A program made the position numbers and the translations under genes. From assembly GCF_964253085.1 (NCBI RefSeq), contig NZ_CAXUQH020000001.1, forward strand, positions 7,378,001-7,442,000: a stretch of DNA of 64,000 bases. Reading direction: 5' to 3'. Under the pieces are notes generated by a model. The model worked only from the letters and a program-made list of their open reading frames with translations, did not search any database and had not been told where the DNA came from. Source of the DNA: Paenibacillus_E sp964253085. Lineage in GTDB: Bacteria > Bacillota > Bacilli > Paenibacillales > NBRC-103111. Position 1 is the stretch's first letter; each line of letters begins with the position of its first letter. Positions 1-9,596 of this stretch are shown here, one piece after another.

Positions 1-567
1 TAATCCATGAGGAAGAAATACGTCCATCTGCTTCACTAATATTCGGAAGCGAATAAATATGGCCATCAGCCGAAGTAATCGATTTGCGAATCCCGTCATT
101 TCCTTTCATAAGTGCTGCCAGATTCGGCGCATATCCCGCCTCAATCAAAGGATCCAAAGGGATAATCTGACCCGCTGCTGCGTAAGAAGTAATCAATTGC
201 GGCGACAAATTCGCCCGCATGACAAAGTCTGGCAGATCATTGGAGGCAAACATCAGATTTCTGCGCTCATCAAAGGCGTTTTGCGGTACCGTATCCCATT
301 TAATGATGACATTCGATTTCGCTTCATAATTTTTCAAGCCTTTATGCTCGTTCCAATCCTTGACCAGCTCATATTTGGAGACCAGACCTTTTAATTGAAC
401 TGGCTCACTAGCAATCGGCATACCTGTCTTAGTAATGTTAGCACCTGTTTTATTCGCACCGGTTGCAACGGGCTCTGTCCCTTTATCTTTATCGCTGCAA
501 GCACTTAGTACTGGAATCGATGTAATCAGCATGGCAGCTGTCAGTAAGACTAATTTTCTTTTCATAT
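1..567 (-). CDS. Extracellular solute-binding lipoprotein of a carbohydrate ABC importer, partial (C-terminus beyond window)
   Basis: The minus frame is open from ATG at 567 to the window edge. It begins with a lipoprotein signal peptide: positively charged MKRKLV, a hydrophobic stretch and lipobox LSAC, so Cys22 should be lipidated and the protein anchored outside the membrane. The mature part (RNLMFASNDLPDFVMRAN) resembles the LplA-like family-1 solute-binding proteins of Paenibacillus that bind oligosaccharides. An AAGGAG ribosome site lies just upstream. It follows two permease genes on the same strand, the usual permease-permease-binding protein order. The ligand cannot be read from this fragment. 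Confidence 0.85.
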
Positions 568-598
568 TCGTTAGTCATCTCCTTCATTATTAATCACA

Positions 599-1507
599 TT
601 AACCTTTAAGGGCACCAATCATCATACCTTTAACGAAATACTTCTGAAGGAATGGATATAGCATAAGAATGGGTCCGCTGGATACGATAATAACGGCATA
701 TTTGACACCTTCTGCAACTAGAAATTTGCTTGTATCCATCTCAATCGAATCCATCATCACGTTATCCGACTGATTCATCACTAGAATTTCCCGCAGGAAG
801 AGCTGCAGCGGATAAAGCGAACGTTCCTTCAAATAAATCATCGCCTCGAAATAGGAATTCCAATGATACACGGCATAAAATAACACAAGAACAGCCATGA
901 TCGGCGCACTCAGGGGCAGCACGATGGAGAAAAAAGATCTGATGTTGCCGCTGCCATCCATATAGGCCGATTCATAGAGTTGCTCATCAATATTGGTTTC
1001 CAAGAACGTTCGGGCAACAATCATATTGTATACACTGATCGCCGTTGGCAATATTAATGCCCACATCGAATTATAAAGTCCCAAATTCTTAACGAGTAGA
1101 TACATCGGTATCATACCGCTGCTGAAAAACATCGTAATGGTGAAGAATATCATAAGCCCGCGACGCCATCGAAAATTTTTGCGTGACAACGGATAGGCCC
1201 CCATCATGGTCAATGAAATATTGACTAACGTTCCTATGGTCGTATAGAGCAGCGTATTTCGATAGCCAATCCATATTTCCGTATTCGTAAATACCCGTCG
1301 ATAGGCTTCCACGTTGAATCCGCTTGGGATCAGTCCTATCTTGCCAGCGATCACCAGTTTGGGATCACTGAATGAGGCACTAACGACATAGATCAGCGGG
1401 TACAGCACAATTAACACAAGAATCCCGATAAGTACATACGTAATGGCCAGAAAAATCCGATCTCCGTTAGACTCTCGAATTTTGTGGGAAACGACCTCCA
1501 TGTTCAC
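599..1507 (-). CDS. Carbohydrate ABC transporter permease, YtcP/LplC type
   Basis: A 302-residue integral membrane protein with about six predicted helices, typical of MalG-type inner-membrane subunits. The cytoplasmic EAA loop that contacts the ATPase is visible near residues 180-200 (ESAYMDGSGNIRSFFSIVLP). The C-terminus QKYFVKGMMIGALKG is the hallmark ending of the LplC/YtcP group. It lies 8 bases after the second permease gene and 31 bases before the binding-protein gene, so the three are probably one operon. No ATPase gene is seen, which is normal for this family because a shared MsmX-like ATPase is used. The substrate is probably an oligosaccharide; which one is unknown. Confidence 0.9.
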   Translation of the reverse strand: MNMEVVSHKIRESNGDRIFLAITYVLIGILVLIVLYPLIYVVSASFSDPKLVIAGKIGLIPSGFNVEAYRRVFTNTEIWIGYRNTLLYTTIGTLVNISLTMMGAYPLSRKNFRWRRGLMIFFTITMFFSSGMIPMYLLVKNLGLYNSMWALILPTAISVYNMIVARTFLETNIDEQLYESAYMDGSGNIRSFFSIVLPLSAPIMAVLVLFYAVYHWNSYFEAMIYLKERSLYPLQLFLREILVMNQSDNVMMDSIEMDTSKFLVAEGVKYAVIIVSSGPILMLYPFLQKYFVKGMMIGALKG

Positions 1508-1515
1508 CTCTCCTT

Positions 1516-2463
1516 TTAGAACAGACTGCTGCTGCTATATCGTTTGGCAATCTTGTTGGCCGCAAGCAGCAAAATGATGTTGATGACATTGTTAAAGAGG
1601 CCCACAGCGGTAGAGAATCCATAATCCATATTGATTAGACCTGTCTTGTAAGCATAAGTGGAAATGACCTCTGAGGTTTCCATATTCAAGCTATTTTGCA
1701 TAAGAAGAATACGCTCGTAGCTGAGAGTCATCATTTTCCCCATGAGTAAAATAAATTGAATGACAATGACTGGCATAATACAAGGCAGATTCACGTGAAT
1801 CATCCGCTTCCACCGACTAGCCCCATCAATTTGCGCAGATTCATGAAGCTGGGGATCTACGGCAGCTAACGCCGCGATAAAAATAATGGAATTCCAACCG
1901 CTATTCCGCCAGATGTCAGAACCAATATAGACACCAGGAAAGTAGTCAGGACTCGTTAAAAAAGGCATTGAATCGATTCCGATCATCCCCAGCAAATGAT
2001 TCAAGTACCCATTTTCCCCGCCGAGAAATAAATTGATAATGCCGACAAAGACGACCGTCGAGATGAAGTACGGTGCATAAGTGATCGTCTGAAGCGTCTT
2101 CTTCAATCTCTCTTTTCTCATCTCATTGAACATAAGAGCAAGCATAATCGGAATGGGAAAACTGATCAGTGTTTTAAATAGATTGATAACCAGCGTGTTC
2201 TTAACAATGCGATAAAACTGAAATGAATTGAAAAGCCTTTCAAAGTTATCCAAACCAATCCAAGGACTGCCCATGATTCCGTGAATCGGATTGAAGCGTT
2301 TGAATGCCAGTTGTACACCATACATAGGTCCGTAGCAGAAAATAAGAAAATAAAGGACAACGGGGATAACAAAGATGAGATAATCCCAATTGTTTTGCAA
2401 CCCAAACCTTTTTTTGTTAGACCTAGGTATGGGGGCATGTGCAGCCTTGGTCTTCGCAGTCAT
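1516..2463 (-). CDS. Carbohydrate ABC transporter permease, LplB/YteP type
   Basis: The start at 2463 (MTAKTKAAHAPIPRS) is chosen because a GAAGGAGG ribosome site precedes it. A longer frame runs upstream to 2643 but has no such site and would add about 60 atypical residues. The 315-residue product has the LplB pattern: WDYLIFVIPVVLYFLIF as first membrane helix, the motif FKRFNPIHGIMGSPWIGLDNF, and the EAA loop HESAQIDGASRWKRMIHVNLP that docks the ATPase. It forms the membrane channel with the LplC-type subunit encoded 8 bases downstream. It is divergent from the AraC-type regulator, which probably controls it. Confidence 0.9.
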   Translation of the reverse strand: MTAKTKAAHAPIPRSNKKRFGLQNNWDYLIFVIPVVLYFLIFCYGPMYGVQLAFKRFNPIHGIMGSPWIGLDNFERLFNSFQFYRIVKNTLVINLFKTLISFPIPIMLALMFNEMRKERLKKTLQTITYAPYFISTVVFVGIINLFLGGENGYLNHLLGMIGIDSMPFLTSPDYFPGVYIGSDIWRNSGWNSIIFIAALAAVDPQLHESAQIDGASRWKRMIHVNLPCIMPVIVIQFILLMGKMMTLSYERILLMQNSLNMETSEVISTYAYKTGLINMDYGFSTAVGLFNNVINIILLLAANKIAKRYSSSSLF

Positions 2464-2750
2464 ATAGCTGCCTCCTTCGTCGAACGATAGAAAAGTGGAT
2501 AGCCAGAATCGATTCGGCGCCAGAATCGGTTTCCTATGGCTCCGAGTATAAATAAATTTGGAACCCCCTACAACAATTGATAATCGGCTTTTCACAGCAA
2601 AAAATGGTTTTAGCACATAAATGGCACCCTGCATTTTTCTCAATACCTAGTTAATTTTCAGCTTTTTGCCTGCCATGAATTGATAACATAGCGCAAAATT
2701 TATATACTCGTAAGAAATCAAGACCTATTCGACCAGAGGATGTGTTTATA

Positions 2751-5042
2751 TTGCGGAAAGCGATTCAGTCCAAGCTCTATCGAAAATTTCTTCTAGGGCA
2801 CCTTCTGATTCTGGCCGTAACCGGTCTGTTATTCTTAGTGACCAATATCATTTCGCTATCAAATACCTATAATCGGCTAATGGATAATACCCAGCGATCT
2901 ATGGCCAATACGACCAGTCTGCTGGATACGCGCATTTTGGACCTGCAAAAATTGACATTAACCTTGTCACGGGATACCAAATTGCTTCCCTATCAATTAC
3001 AAGAGTCCTTACAATATCCGTATGTCATTGCCGATGAACTTGAAAAGTTAAAGGCGCTGTCTGCTGATCTTGATTCCATTGGTTTGTTCTATCGAAACAC
3101 AGCTTATAGCTCGCTTCAAAATACTATTTTTACGGATACGGGGATCTATACACCGGAGAGCTACAGCCGACTCGTCAGCGATAGCCGAATTTCGCCAGAA
3201 AGCTTGCAGAGCAAGTTGGAGCATCTAAGATCACCTATGCTGCTATCCTCATTGGCCAACGAAGACAATCCTGATGGGAAAGAACAAGTGTTGCTCCTCT
3301 TAGTTCCGCTTGACAGCACGCCTTACTCTAGTGGAATTATGATCTACAAACTGAACTATTCAGCTCTGTTAAGTAATTTCCAACAGACAATTGACAGTAA
3401 TAGCAGCCTTATTGCCTTTGACCAATCCAACATGCCTTTTCTGTATGTAAAAGGAGCTTCTGATCTAGCCTGGGGTGAACTTGCAATAGCAGCGAAAAAC
3501 TCGAAAGCACGAATCCCTGGCTATCTCTTCATGCAGGAAACGTCGTCGAAACAGAACATTCATGTGGTTAACGCCATTCGCCGTAGTGACTATTTTCACG
3601 AATATGATGTGGCACTCACGGTTTCACTAACCATATTCCTCATATCGCTTGCTTTAGGGATTGTGCTTTGTTTCAGGTCTGCACGCAAGAGTTATCAACC
3701 GATCCAAGAGTTATCTAACCGTTTCCCTACCTTGCCATCGGACAAGATGCCGAAAGGCAATACCGATGAATTAGACCAACTTACTCGCTATATCGAGCAG
3801 ATGAGAGATGAGAGCATCCATTTGTCCAATATGATGCATAATCAAGAGGTTTTAACGAGGAACCAGCTGCTGCTTGCGGTATTAATGGGGAAGCTGAATG
3901 TAGATAATACGACACAGGATAACCGAAACGCCCTGCATCAACTATTTGATACACGGCATACGAGCAGTGTACTTGTCATTATTTTTGATGATTACAATTC
4001 AAAGGTAAGTAAAGAACCGCTTAGTGAACAGTGGTTGATGAAATATACCATTTGCAACGTTTTGGAAAATTTATCAGGTGTGCACGGCGTCAATTATGCG
4101 CTTGATTTGGCTATCGATAATGGCATTGTGGGTATTGTTTCGTGGAATAACGAATTTGCAGATCAATGGGAAGCTCGCAGTCGTGCTTTTTCAGAGCAAA
4201 TCATCGCGTTCATGAATAGGCATTTTGCCCTCTCGCTATCCTGTATGGTAGGAGAACCTCAACCTACGAATGACTTGCATCAATCTTTCAACTCGGCAAC
4301 ATCGCTTGCTGAATATCGGATTTTTGCTGGTAAACAATCCATCATCACACCTTCTGAGTGGTCTCAGCAGAAAATCGAGCATACGACGATGGATAAGCAG
4401 CAAATTTCTGACTCAGCAGATGCACTCCATACTGTCGTCTGCTCCAAGAACTCAGAGGATCTGCAACTGCTAATCCAAGAGATGGAAGAACGATTTACTC
4501 GGCTGGAGGATGCTCCAACTTTCCGCCTAACGTTTCAACAAATCATTTTCACATTAAACCAACTCGTCAATAATATCCCGCTGTCCCACCGCGAAGCGAT
4601 CAAATATAAACTAGAATCGCTTGCGGAATTCCAGTCCAAAACCGTTGCAGAAGCTTGCGCTAGTCTGCTTGATGCAGCACGCAGCATACAAGACAGCTTA
4701 GGCGAAGATTCAACGAATAATCGCTTATATACGTCTATGCTAGAATACGTTTCCCAGAATTATATGGACTTTAATCTCAGCCTCTCTACCGTTGCTGAAG
4801 AGTTGTCCCTTACACCATCTTATGTAACACGTTATTTCAAAAATAAAAATGGCCTTCCCTTGATGCAGTATGTCTCAAAAATTCGCATTGAAAAAGCCAA
4901 GGAGTTACTCGAAACCACCCATCTTTCTATTAAGGAAATTGTTGAGCAGGTTGGGTTTGTAGACGAAAATAATTTTTCCCGAGCTTTTCGTAAACGAGAA
5001 GGCGTGTCTCCCACTCAATATCGATCCAATCGCTATAGTTAG
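2751..5042 (+). CDS. Membrane-anchored AraC-family regulator beside the sugar importer
   Basis: A protein of about 763 residues with an N-terminal membrane helix (about residues 14-36), an extracytoplasmic region of about 250 residues, a second helix (about 288-310, SLTIFLISLALGIVLCF), a cytoplasmic linker and a C-terminal AraC DNA-binding domain with two helix-turn-helix units (LSLTPSYVTRYFKNKNG and IVEQVGFVDENNFSRAFRK). This architecture is common in Paenibacillus next to LplABC-type importers and is thought to sense a sugar outside the cell. The frame can start at GTG 2742, but the AGAGGA site at 2735-2740 fits TTG at 2751 better. It is divergent from the permease genes and ends just before a terminator shared with the next gene. 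Confidence 0.85.
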   Translation: MRKAIQSKLYRKFLLGHLLILAVTGLLFLVTNIISLSNTYNRLMDNTQRSMANTTSLLDTRILDLQKLTLTLSRDTKLLPYQLQESLQYPYVIADELEKLKALSADLDSIGLFYRNTAYSSLQNTIFTDTGIYTPESYSRLVSDSRISPESLQSKLEHLRSPMLLSSLANEDNPDGKEQVLLLLVPLDSTPYSSGIMIYKLNYSALLSNFQQTIDSNSSLIAFDQSNMPFLYVKGASDLAWGELAIAAKNSKARIPGYLFMQETSSKQNIHVVNAIRRSDYFHEYDVALTVSLTIFLISLALGIVLCFRSARKSYQPIQELSNRFPTLPSDKMPKGNTDELDQLTRYIEQMRDESIHLSNMMHNQEVLTRNQLLLAVLMGKLNVDNTTQDNRNALHQLFDTRHTSSVLVIIFDDYNSKVSKEPLSEQWLMKYTICNVLENLSGVHGVNYALDLAIDNGIVGIVSWNNEFADQWEARSRAFSEQIIAFMNRHFALSLSCMVGEPQPTNDLHQSFNSATSLAEYRIFAGKQSIITPSEWSQQKIEHTTMDKQQISDSADALHTVVCSKNSEDLQLLIQEMEERFTRLEDAPTFRLTFQQIIFTLNQLVNNIPLSHREAIKYKLESLAEFQSKTVAEACASLLDAARSIQDSLGEDSTNNRLYTSMLEYVSQNYMDFNLSLSTVAEELSLTPSYVTRYFKNKNGLPLMQYVSKIRIEKAKELLETTHLSIKEIVEQVGFVDENNFSRAFRKREGVSPTQYRSNRYS

Positions 5043-5053
5043 TGGGTACTAGA

Positions 5054-5130
5054 TAAAAAATCCCCTCCAAGCTGCAACTCGTTCCTTATGCTACCATAAG
5101 GTTTTTGTTGAGTGTCTACTTGGAGGGGAT
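5054..5130 (-). terminator. Rho-independent terminator after the NADH dehydrogenase gene
   Basis: A perfect 12-base inverted repeat (ATCCCCTCCAAG at 5060-5071 and CTTGGAGGGGAT at 5119-5130) encloses a second small stem (CCTTATG/CATAAGG, 5084-5101). On the minus strand it is followed by TTTTTT at 5059-5054. It ends transcription of the minus gene and may also stop the plus-strand AraC gene. Confidence 0.8.
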
Positions 5131-5143
5131 ATGTCCATTCGGG

Positions 5144-6373
5144 TTAATTCGGTACATGATAATTGCGAGTCGTAGACTTCTGCTTCCAAATCATTTTCTT
5201 CCAAACGAGTGGAATGCCGCCGATAAGAAATAGATAACGGGCATCAATCATTTTTTTGATAAATAAGGCCAAGCGGCCTTTCACCTTCTTAACTTTGAGT
5301 AAACCAACGGCTTCACCGCGCCCCAAGGTTGCTACCGTGCCTTTGAAATCATAGACAAATGGCTTCATCTCTTTGCCTCGAACTGTCTGGATGAGATTCC
5401 TAGCTGCATTATAGCCTTGTTGGACAGCAATCTGCGCATTGGCCGGATAGGGTGTACCCTCTGGACTCGTGACGATGGAGCAATCGCCAGTGATGAAAAT
5501 CTCCGGGAACTGATAGGAGCGCAAGCAGCTATCCACTTTCACCCGTCCCCGCTGAACCTCAAAACCCGCTTCCTGCAGCAGCGAATTACCGCGTATCCCT
5601 CCCGACCAGACTACCGTGCCTGCACGAATGAACTCGCCGTTGCTCAGAATAACCCCTTCCGATGTGCATTCCTTGATTGCGGTTGATAGCTTATACTGCA
5701 CCCCTTTGCGGCGCATCACTTCCATCCCATATTCGACCAGATCCTCCGGCAGCCCGGGAGGCAGCGCCGACGGAGAAGCTTCCACATTATAAATCCGGAC
5801 ATCTGTCGGATCGACATCATACGTTTTGCACAAAACAGGAATGCGGTCCGCCAGCTCACCAACGAACTCCGTACCCGTGAAACCCGCGCCGCCAACGACG
5901 AAGGTCAGATAATCTTTGCGCTTCGGGGCCATTTTGGACTTGGCGAACATATACTCAATGTGCTGCCGAATAAAGCGGACACTGTTAATGCTTTTGATCG
6001 ACATGGCATATTCATGCATACCCGGGATCCCGAAGGTTTCCGTCTCACTCCCGAGTCCTACCACGAGATAGTCGTAGTCAAGCGTAGCATCTTCCAGCAC
6101 AATCTTCTTATCACTCGGCAAAATTTCTCTTACCGTCGACTTCACGAATCGAATCTTCCGCTCATCAATCAAGTCCGAAATGGTCACGCGTGCGTTATCA
6201 TGATGATCCGTACCGGCAGCCGGCATATGCAGATGTGTCGTAATAAAGTGATAGTCGTGTTTGTTAACCAGTGTCACATCCATCTCATTTCTTCTCATCT
6301 TTTTCTGCAGCCTTATCGCTGTGACAAGTCCGCCATAGCCTGCGCCTAGGATCACGATTTTGGGTTTGCTCAT
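5144..6373 (-). CDS. ndh: Type II NADH dehydrogenase (FAD-dependent NADH:quinone oxidoreductase)
   Basis: The 409-residue product has an N-terminal FAD-binding Rossmann motif (ILGAGYGGL, residues 6-14), a second nucleotide-binding motif for NADH (FVVGGAGFTGTEFVGEL, about 158-174), and the ITGDCSIV FAD-contact segment near residue 300. This is the layout of single-subunit NDH-2 enzymes, which pass electrons from NADH to menaquinone at the inner membrane face without proton pumping. Length is typical of Bacillus YutJ/YumB/YjlD-like proteins. The ribosome site GGAGGAG lies 10 bases before the ATG. Two Rex-like palindromes just upstream suggest redox control by the NADH/NAD ratio. Confidence 0.88.
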   Translation of the reverse strand: MSKPKIVILGAGYGGLVTAIRLQKKMRRNEMDVTLVNKHDYHFITTHLHMPAAGTDHHDNARVTISDLIDERKIRFVKSTVREILPSDKKIVLEDATLDYDYLVVGLGSETETFGIPGMHEYAMSIKSINSVRFIRQHIEYMFAKSKMAPKRKDYLTFVVGGAGFTGTEFVGELADRIPVLCKTYDVDPTDVRIYNVEASPSALPPGLPEDLVEYGMEVMRRKGVQYKLSTAIKECTSEGVILSNGEFIRAGTVVWSGGIRGNSLLQEAGFEVQRGRVKVDSCLRSYQFPEIFITGDCSIVTSPEGTPYPANAQIAVQQGYNAARNLIQTVRGKEMKPFVYDFKGTVATLGRGEAVGLLKVKKVKGRLALFIKKMIDARYLFLIGGIPLVWKKMIWKQKSTTRNYHVPN

Positions 6374-6392
6374 TGCCTCAACACTCCTCCGT

Positions 6393-6434
6393 TTGTGAAA
6401 TTAATCACATATATGCTTGTGAAAATAATCACAT
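6393..6434. promoter_or_regulatory. Two tandem Rex-like operators upstream of ndh
   Basis: TTGTGAAATTAATCACAT (6393-6410) and TTGTGAAAATAATCACAT (6417-6434) both match the Rex consensus TTGTGAAnnnnTTCACAA with only the right arm ending varied. Their centres are 24 bases apart, roughly two helical turns. They sit 20-60 bases before the ndh start, where a bound repressor would block transcription. Rex senses NADH/NAD and is known to control ndh in Bacillus subtilis; the assignment here is by similarity of the sites. Confidence 0.75.
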
Positions 6435-6545
6435 CTTCTCACAAGGTGAGCCGGTAACCGACTCTCTTCTAGTGTATGCATGTGTTCTGCAAATATCACT
6501 TCCAAATGACCTAAATATCTGGGATTGTCCCCTCTATAATTTGAA

Positions 6546-6575
6546 AAGACTATCGATAAGATTATCGATAGTCTT
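6546..6575 (-). terminator. Hairpin after opuAC, probable terminator
   Basis: AAGACTATCGATA (6546-6558) pairs with TATCGATAGTCTT (6563-6575), a 13-base perfect stem with a four-base loop. It is 17 bases past the opuAC stop. The following T-run on the minus strand is short (TTTTC), so termination may be partial. Confidence 0.55.
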
Positions 6576-6591
6576 CTCTCTACTATTTAGG

Positions 6592-7482
6592 CTATTTCGT
6601 TTTCAAATCTTCAATAGAACTGATTGTCATATAGGCAGGTACAACTAGACCCAATTTGGTCCCTTTTAAGTTTGCACCAAGATCTTCTAGTTTAGCGGCA
6701 TACTTCTCGAAATAATCCTTATGTGTAGTCGGGAGCCATGCAGCCACAATCGCATCAGCGCTTCCATCAGCAAGTCCAGCCCACATCGGTCCGGCTTCAA
6801 CTTGCAGCATCTCTACTTTATACCCGAGCTTCATTTCCAATACGGTTTTCACGACATTCGTGCTGGCAATCTCCGAATACCAAGCCACATAAGCTAATTT
6901 CAGCTTCTTACCTTGTTCTGGCGAAAGACCTTTCACCCAAGTATCCACTTTACTAGCATTGCCCACAACCCAATCTGCAGCTGCATCTTCGGGCTTCTTA
7001 CCGTCAACCACAGCTGACATGACCACAGCCATATCCTCCGGCGTCCACTCAAATCGATCTAGCATTGCATATGCTGACGCCGCTGCTTCCTTCAAACCTT
7101 TGCGAGCAATCGTATGAATCTCTTCATCCTTACCAAATGCACCCTTAGGATCATTCAGATATTTCAAATCATATTTAGCGAACATCCAATGAGGTGTCCA
7201 CCCCGTCACGATGATCGGTTCCTTTGCTTTATACGCTTTATCTAACGCTGCCGCCATGGCTGCGCTAGAGCCTTCAACTAATTTCCAATCGGTAAGCGCA
7301 TAATCTTTCATCGCTTGATCCGTCTGCTTCATTAATCCTGCACCAGGGTCAATTCCGATAATTTGGTGATTCACACTGCTGCCTACACTAGATTCTGAAG
7401 CATTATCTTTCGAGCAGCCTGTCACGACAAGTAAACTGGTCAAGCTAGTGAATATTAATGTCTTAGCGGCTTTCTTCAACAT
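6592..7482 (-). CDS. opuAC: Glycine betaine ABC transporter substrate-binding lipoprotein
   Basis: An OpuAC/ProX-type binding protein of 296 residues. The start at 7482 (MLKKAAKTL) is chosen for the AAAGGAG site just upstream; a longer frame to 7512 overlaps the permease. It has a lipoprotein signal (LLVVTGCS, lipidated Cys). Aromatic residues that usually form the betaine-binding cage are visible in GWTPHWMFAKYDLKYL, AWYSEIA and GPMWAGLADGSADAIVAAW. It delivers glycine betaine or a similar compatible solute to the permease encoded two bases upstream. Third gene of the opuAA-AB-AC operon. Confidence 0.88.
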   Translation of the reverse strand: MLKKAAKTLIFTSLTSLLVVTGCSKDNASESSVGSSVNHQIIGIDPGAGLMKQTDQAMKDYALTDWKLVEGSSAAMAAALDKAYKAKEPIIVTGWTPHWMFAKYDLKYLNDPKGAFGKDEEIHTIARKGLKEAAASAYAMLDRFEWTPEDMAVVMSAVVDGKKPEDAAADWVVGNASKVDTWVKGLSPEQGKKLKLAYVAWYSEIASTNVVKTVLEMKLGYKVEMLQVEAGPMWAGLADGSADAIVAAWLPTTHKDYFEKYAAKLEDLGANLKGTKLGLVVPAYMTISSIEDLKTK

Positions 7483-7484
7483 CT

Positions 7485-8315
7485 TTAAACACTCCTTTTT
7501 TTCTTCATCCATAATTGTGTGATGCGATCAAGTAAAATAGCTAATACAACAATAGCCAATCCGGCTTCAAAGCCTTGACCAATTTTGATTTGAGTAACAG
7601 CCCTATACACATCAGCCCCTACGCCCTGTGCCCCAATCATGGAAGCAATAACAACCATCGAGAGCGCAAGCATAATCGTTTGATTAATTCCCGCCATAAT
7701 AGACGGCATCGCTAACGGAAATTGCAGCTTTACTAATTTTTGCATAGGGGTTGAACCGAAAGCATCTGCGGCTTCAACTAAATCTTCAGCAACCTGCCTT
7801 ATACCCAAATTCGTCAGCCGAATCGTCGGCGGTACAGCAAAAATAACGGATGCAATGACCCCAGGTACCACACCCAGTCCAAAAAAGGTAACAGCAGGGA
7901 TTAAATAAACGAAAGCTGGCATGGTTTGCATGAAATCAAGCGCTGGTGTGATGATCCCTCGTGCTCGGTCGCTTTGGGCACACCATACGCCTAAAGGAAT
8001 ACCAATGAGAATGGAAATGACTGCTGAGGTCATAACCAGTGCCAGTGTGTCCATCGTATGTTCCCACAAGCCAAGATTATCGACTAATAACAATCCTACG
8101 GCGGCAAATAGCGCGAATGGCCATTTGCCAAGATAATAAGTAAGAATCGTAATCAAAGCGATAAGTACCAGCGCTGGAGGGAAATGAAAAACGGCAGAAA
8201 ATGCATCCACAACTCCCTCTATGAGGAGTGACATGAAATCGAAGAGCCATGATAAATTAGCTCCTAACCCATCAACAACCTTCTCAACCCAATCATCCAA
8301 TGGAACTTTAGTCAT
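7485..8315 (-). CDS. opuAB: Glycine betaine ABC transporter permease
   Basis: A 276-residue ProW/OpuAB-type permease with about six membrane helices. The EAA-loop region (EDLVEAADAFGSTPMQKLVKLQFPL) that couples to the ATPase is clear near residues 178-202. The N-terminal WVEKVVDGLGANLSWLFDFM segment is typical of OpuAB. The start overlaps the opuAA stop by four bases, so translation is probably coupled. It forms the membrane channel of an osmoprotectant importer with the ATPase before it and the lipoprotein after it. Confidence 0.9.
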   Translation of the reverse strand: MTKVPLDDWVEKVVDGLGANLSWLFDFMSLLIEGVVDAFSAVFHFPPALVLIALITILTYYLGKWPFALFAAVGLLLVDNLGLWEHTMDTLALVMTSAVISILIGIPLGVWCAQSDRARGIITPALDFMQTMPAFVYLIPAVTFFGLGVVPGVIASVIFAVPPTIRLTNLGIRQVAEDLVEAADAFGSTPMQKLVKLQFPLAMPSIMAGINQTIMLALSMVVIASMIGAQGVGADVYRAVTQIKIGQGFEAGLAIVVLAILLDRITQLWMKKKRSV

Positions 8316-9514
8316 TCGTTATTCACATCCTCTCTTGCCACAACGTTACCTGCAAGAGCCCCAAGAACATCGCCGCGAACAATAACACCCTTAATTTTCC
8401 CATCGCTATCCACGACTGCCACAGGATACTTGGCATTGCTGCAAACTTCAAATAATTCATGCAGCAGTTGATCCGGGCCAACAGTTGGTATATCTCGAAT
8501 CACAATATCCTCGAGACTCTTCTCATAGCGAACAGCACCCGAAGCATCCTCCGCCGTTATAACACCAATTAACTTCTTGCCTTTGTCTACAATAAATAAA
8601 TTAGATATCCCGCTTTGCCTCATGAGCTGCAGCGCCACACGCGGCCCTCTATCAAGGCCTATGGTCTCAGGCCGGCGCATGACTGTCGTTGCGGTCAGTA
8701 CCTTGGATAGATCAACATCCTCCACAAACCTTTCGACGTACTTATTTGCTGGGTTCATCATAATTTCTTCTGGTTTGCCGATTTGGACAATAACGCCGTC
8801 TTTCATTAGCGCAATTCGATCTCCAATACGAAGAGCCTCATCCAGATCATGTGTAATGAAAATGATGGTCTTCTTCATTTTATCTTGCAACTCTACGAGT
8901 TCATCTTGCATATCCTTCCGAATAAGAGGGTCTAATGCGCTGAAAGCCTCATCCATCAAAAGGATATCCGGATCATTGGCTAAAGCCCGCGCAAGCCCCA
9001 CCCGCTGCTGCATGCCGCCGCTTAATTGCGAAGGCTTACTGTCTACCCAAGCCTGTAATCCTACCAAATTCAGAGACTCTAGCGCTTTCACACGCCTTTT
9101 TTGCTTATCCCACCCTTGAACCTCTAGCCCGTATTCCACATTCTCAACGACTGTTCGATGAGGAAATAACGCAAACTTCTGAAATACCATTGAGATTTGT
9201 TCTCGTCTGACATTTCTAAGCTCCTCATCATTCATGCGAACAATGTCCTTACCGTGAATTGTGATACTTCCGCTCGTTGGCTCAATCAACCGATTCAGAA
9301 GTCGAACCAATGTTGATTTACCACTACCTGAGAGACCCATAATTACAAATATTTCACCGGCTTCAACAGAGAAGCTAGCCTGATTGACTCCTACAGTATG
9401 CTTCGTATCCTTATAAATCTTTTCTTTCGTTTGTTTCTGAGAAAGCAACGGAAGAACAGATGCGGGATCGGGACCAAATATTTTTGTCACCTGATTAACT
9501 TGGATAACCGACAT
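8312..9514 (-). CDS. opuAA: Glycine betaine ABC transporter ATP-binding subunit with CBS domains
   Basis: Start at 9514 (MSVIQVNQVTKIFG) with AAAGGAG upstream; about 400 residues. The ATPase part holds Walker A (GLSGSGKST, about 60-68), signature LSGGMQQRVGLARAL and Walker B DILLMDEAFSALD. The last about 120 residues form two CBS motifs, which in OpuA-type importers sense ionic strength and gate transport. The N-terminal segment before the Walker A (GPDPASVLPLLSQKQTKEKI) is the ProV/OpuAA type. It is the first gene of the operon, divergent from the GbsR-like regulator. Confidence 0.92.
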   Translation of the reverse strand: MSVIQVNQVTKIFGPDPASVLPLLSQKQTKEKIYKDTKHTVGVNQASFSVEAGEIFVIMGLSGSGKSTLVRLLNRLIEPTSGSITIHGKDIVRMNDEELRNVRREQISMVFQKFALFPHRTVVENVEYGLEVQGWDKQKRRVKALESLNLVGLQAWVDSKPSQLSGGMQQRVGLARALANDPDILLMDEAFSALDPLIRKDMQDELVELQDKMKKTIIFITHDLDEALRIGDRIALMKDGVIVQIGKPEEIMMNPANKYVERFVEDVDLSKVLTATTVMRRPETIGLDRGPRVALQLMRQSGISNLFIVDKGKKLIGVITAEDASGAVRYEKSLEDIVIRDIPTVGPDQLLHELFEVCSNAKYPVAVVDSDGKIKGVIVRGDVLGALAGNVVAREDVNNE

Positions 9515-9596
9515 ATGCTCACTCCTTTCTTCTGTTTGCATGTCGTCCACTTCACCAAGTCTAACGAATAATCATCATTTGTGTCAACCTTAAATT

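Noticed and set aside
59..394. Plus-strand 111-codon frame
   Set aside because: Antisense to the solute-binding lipoprotein, which has clear signal peptide and lipobox.
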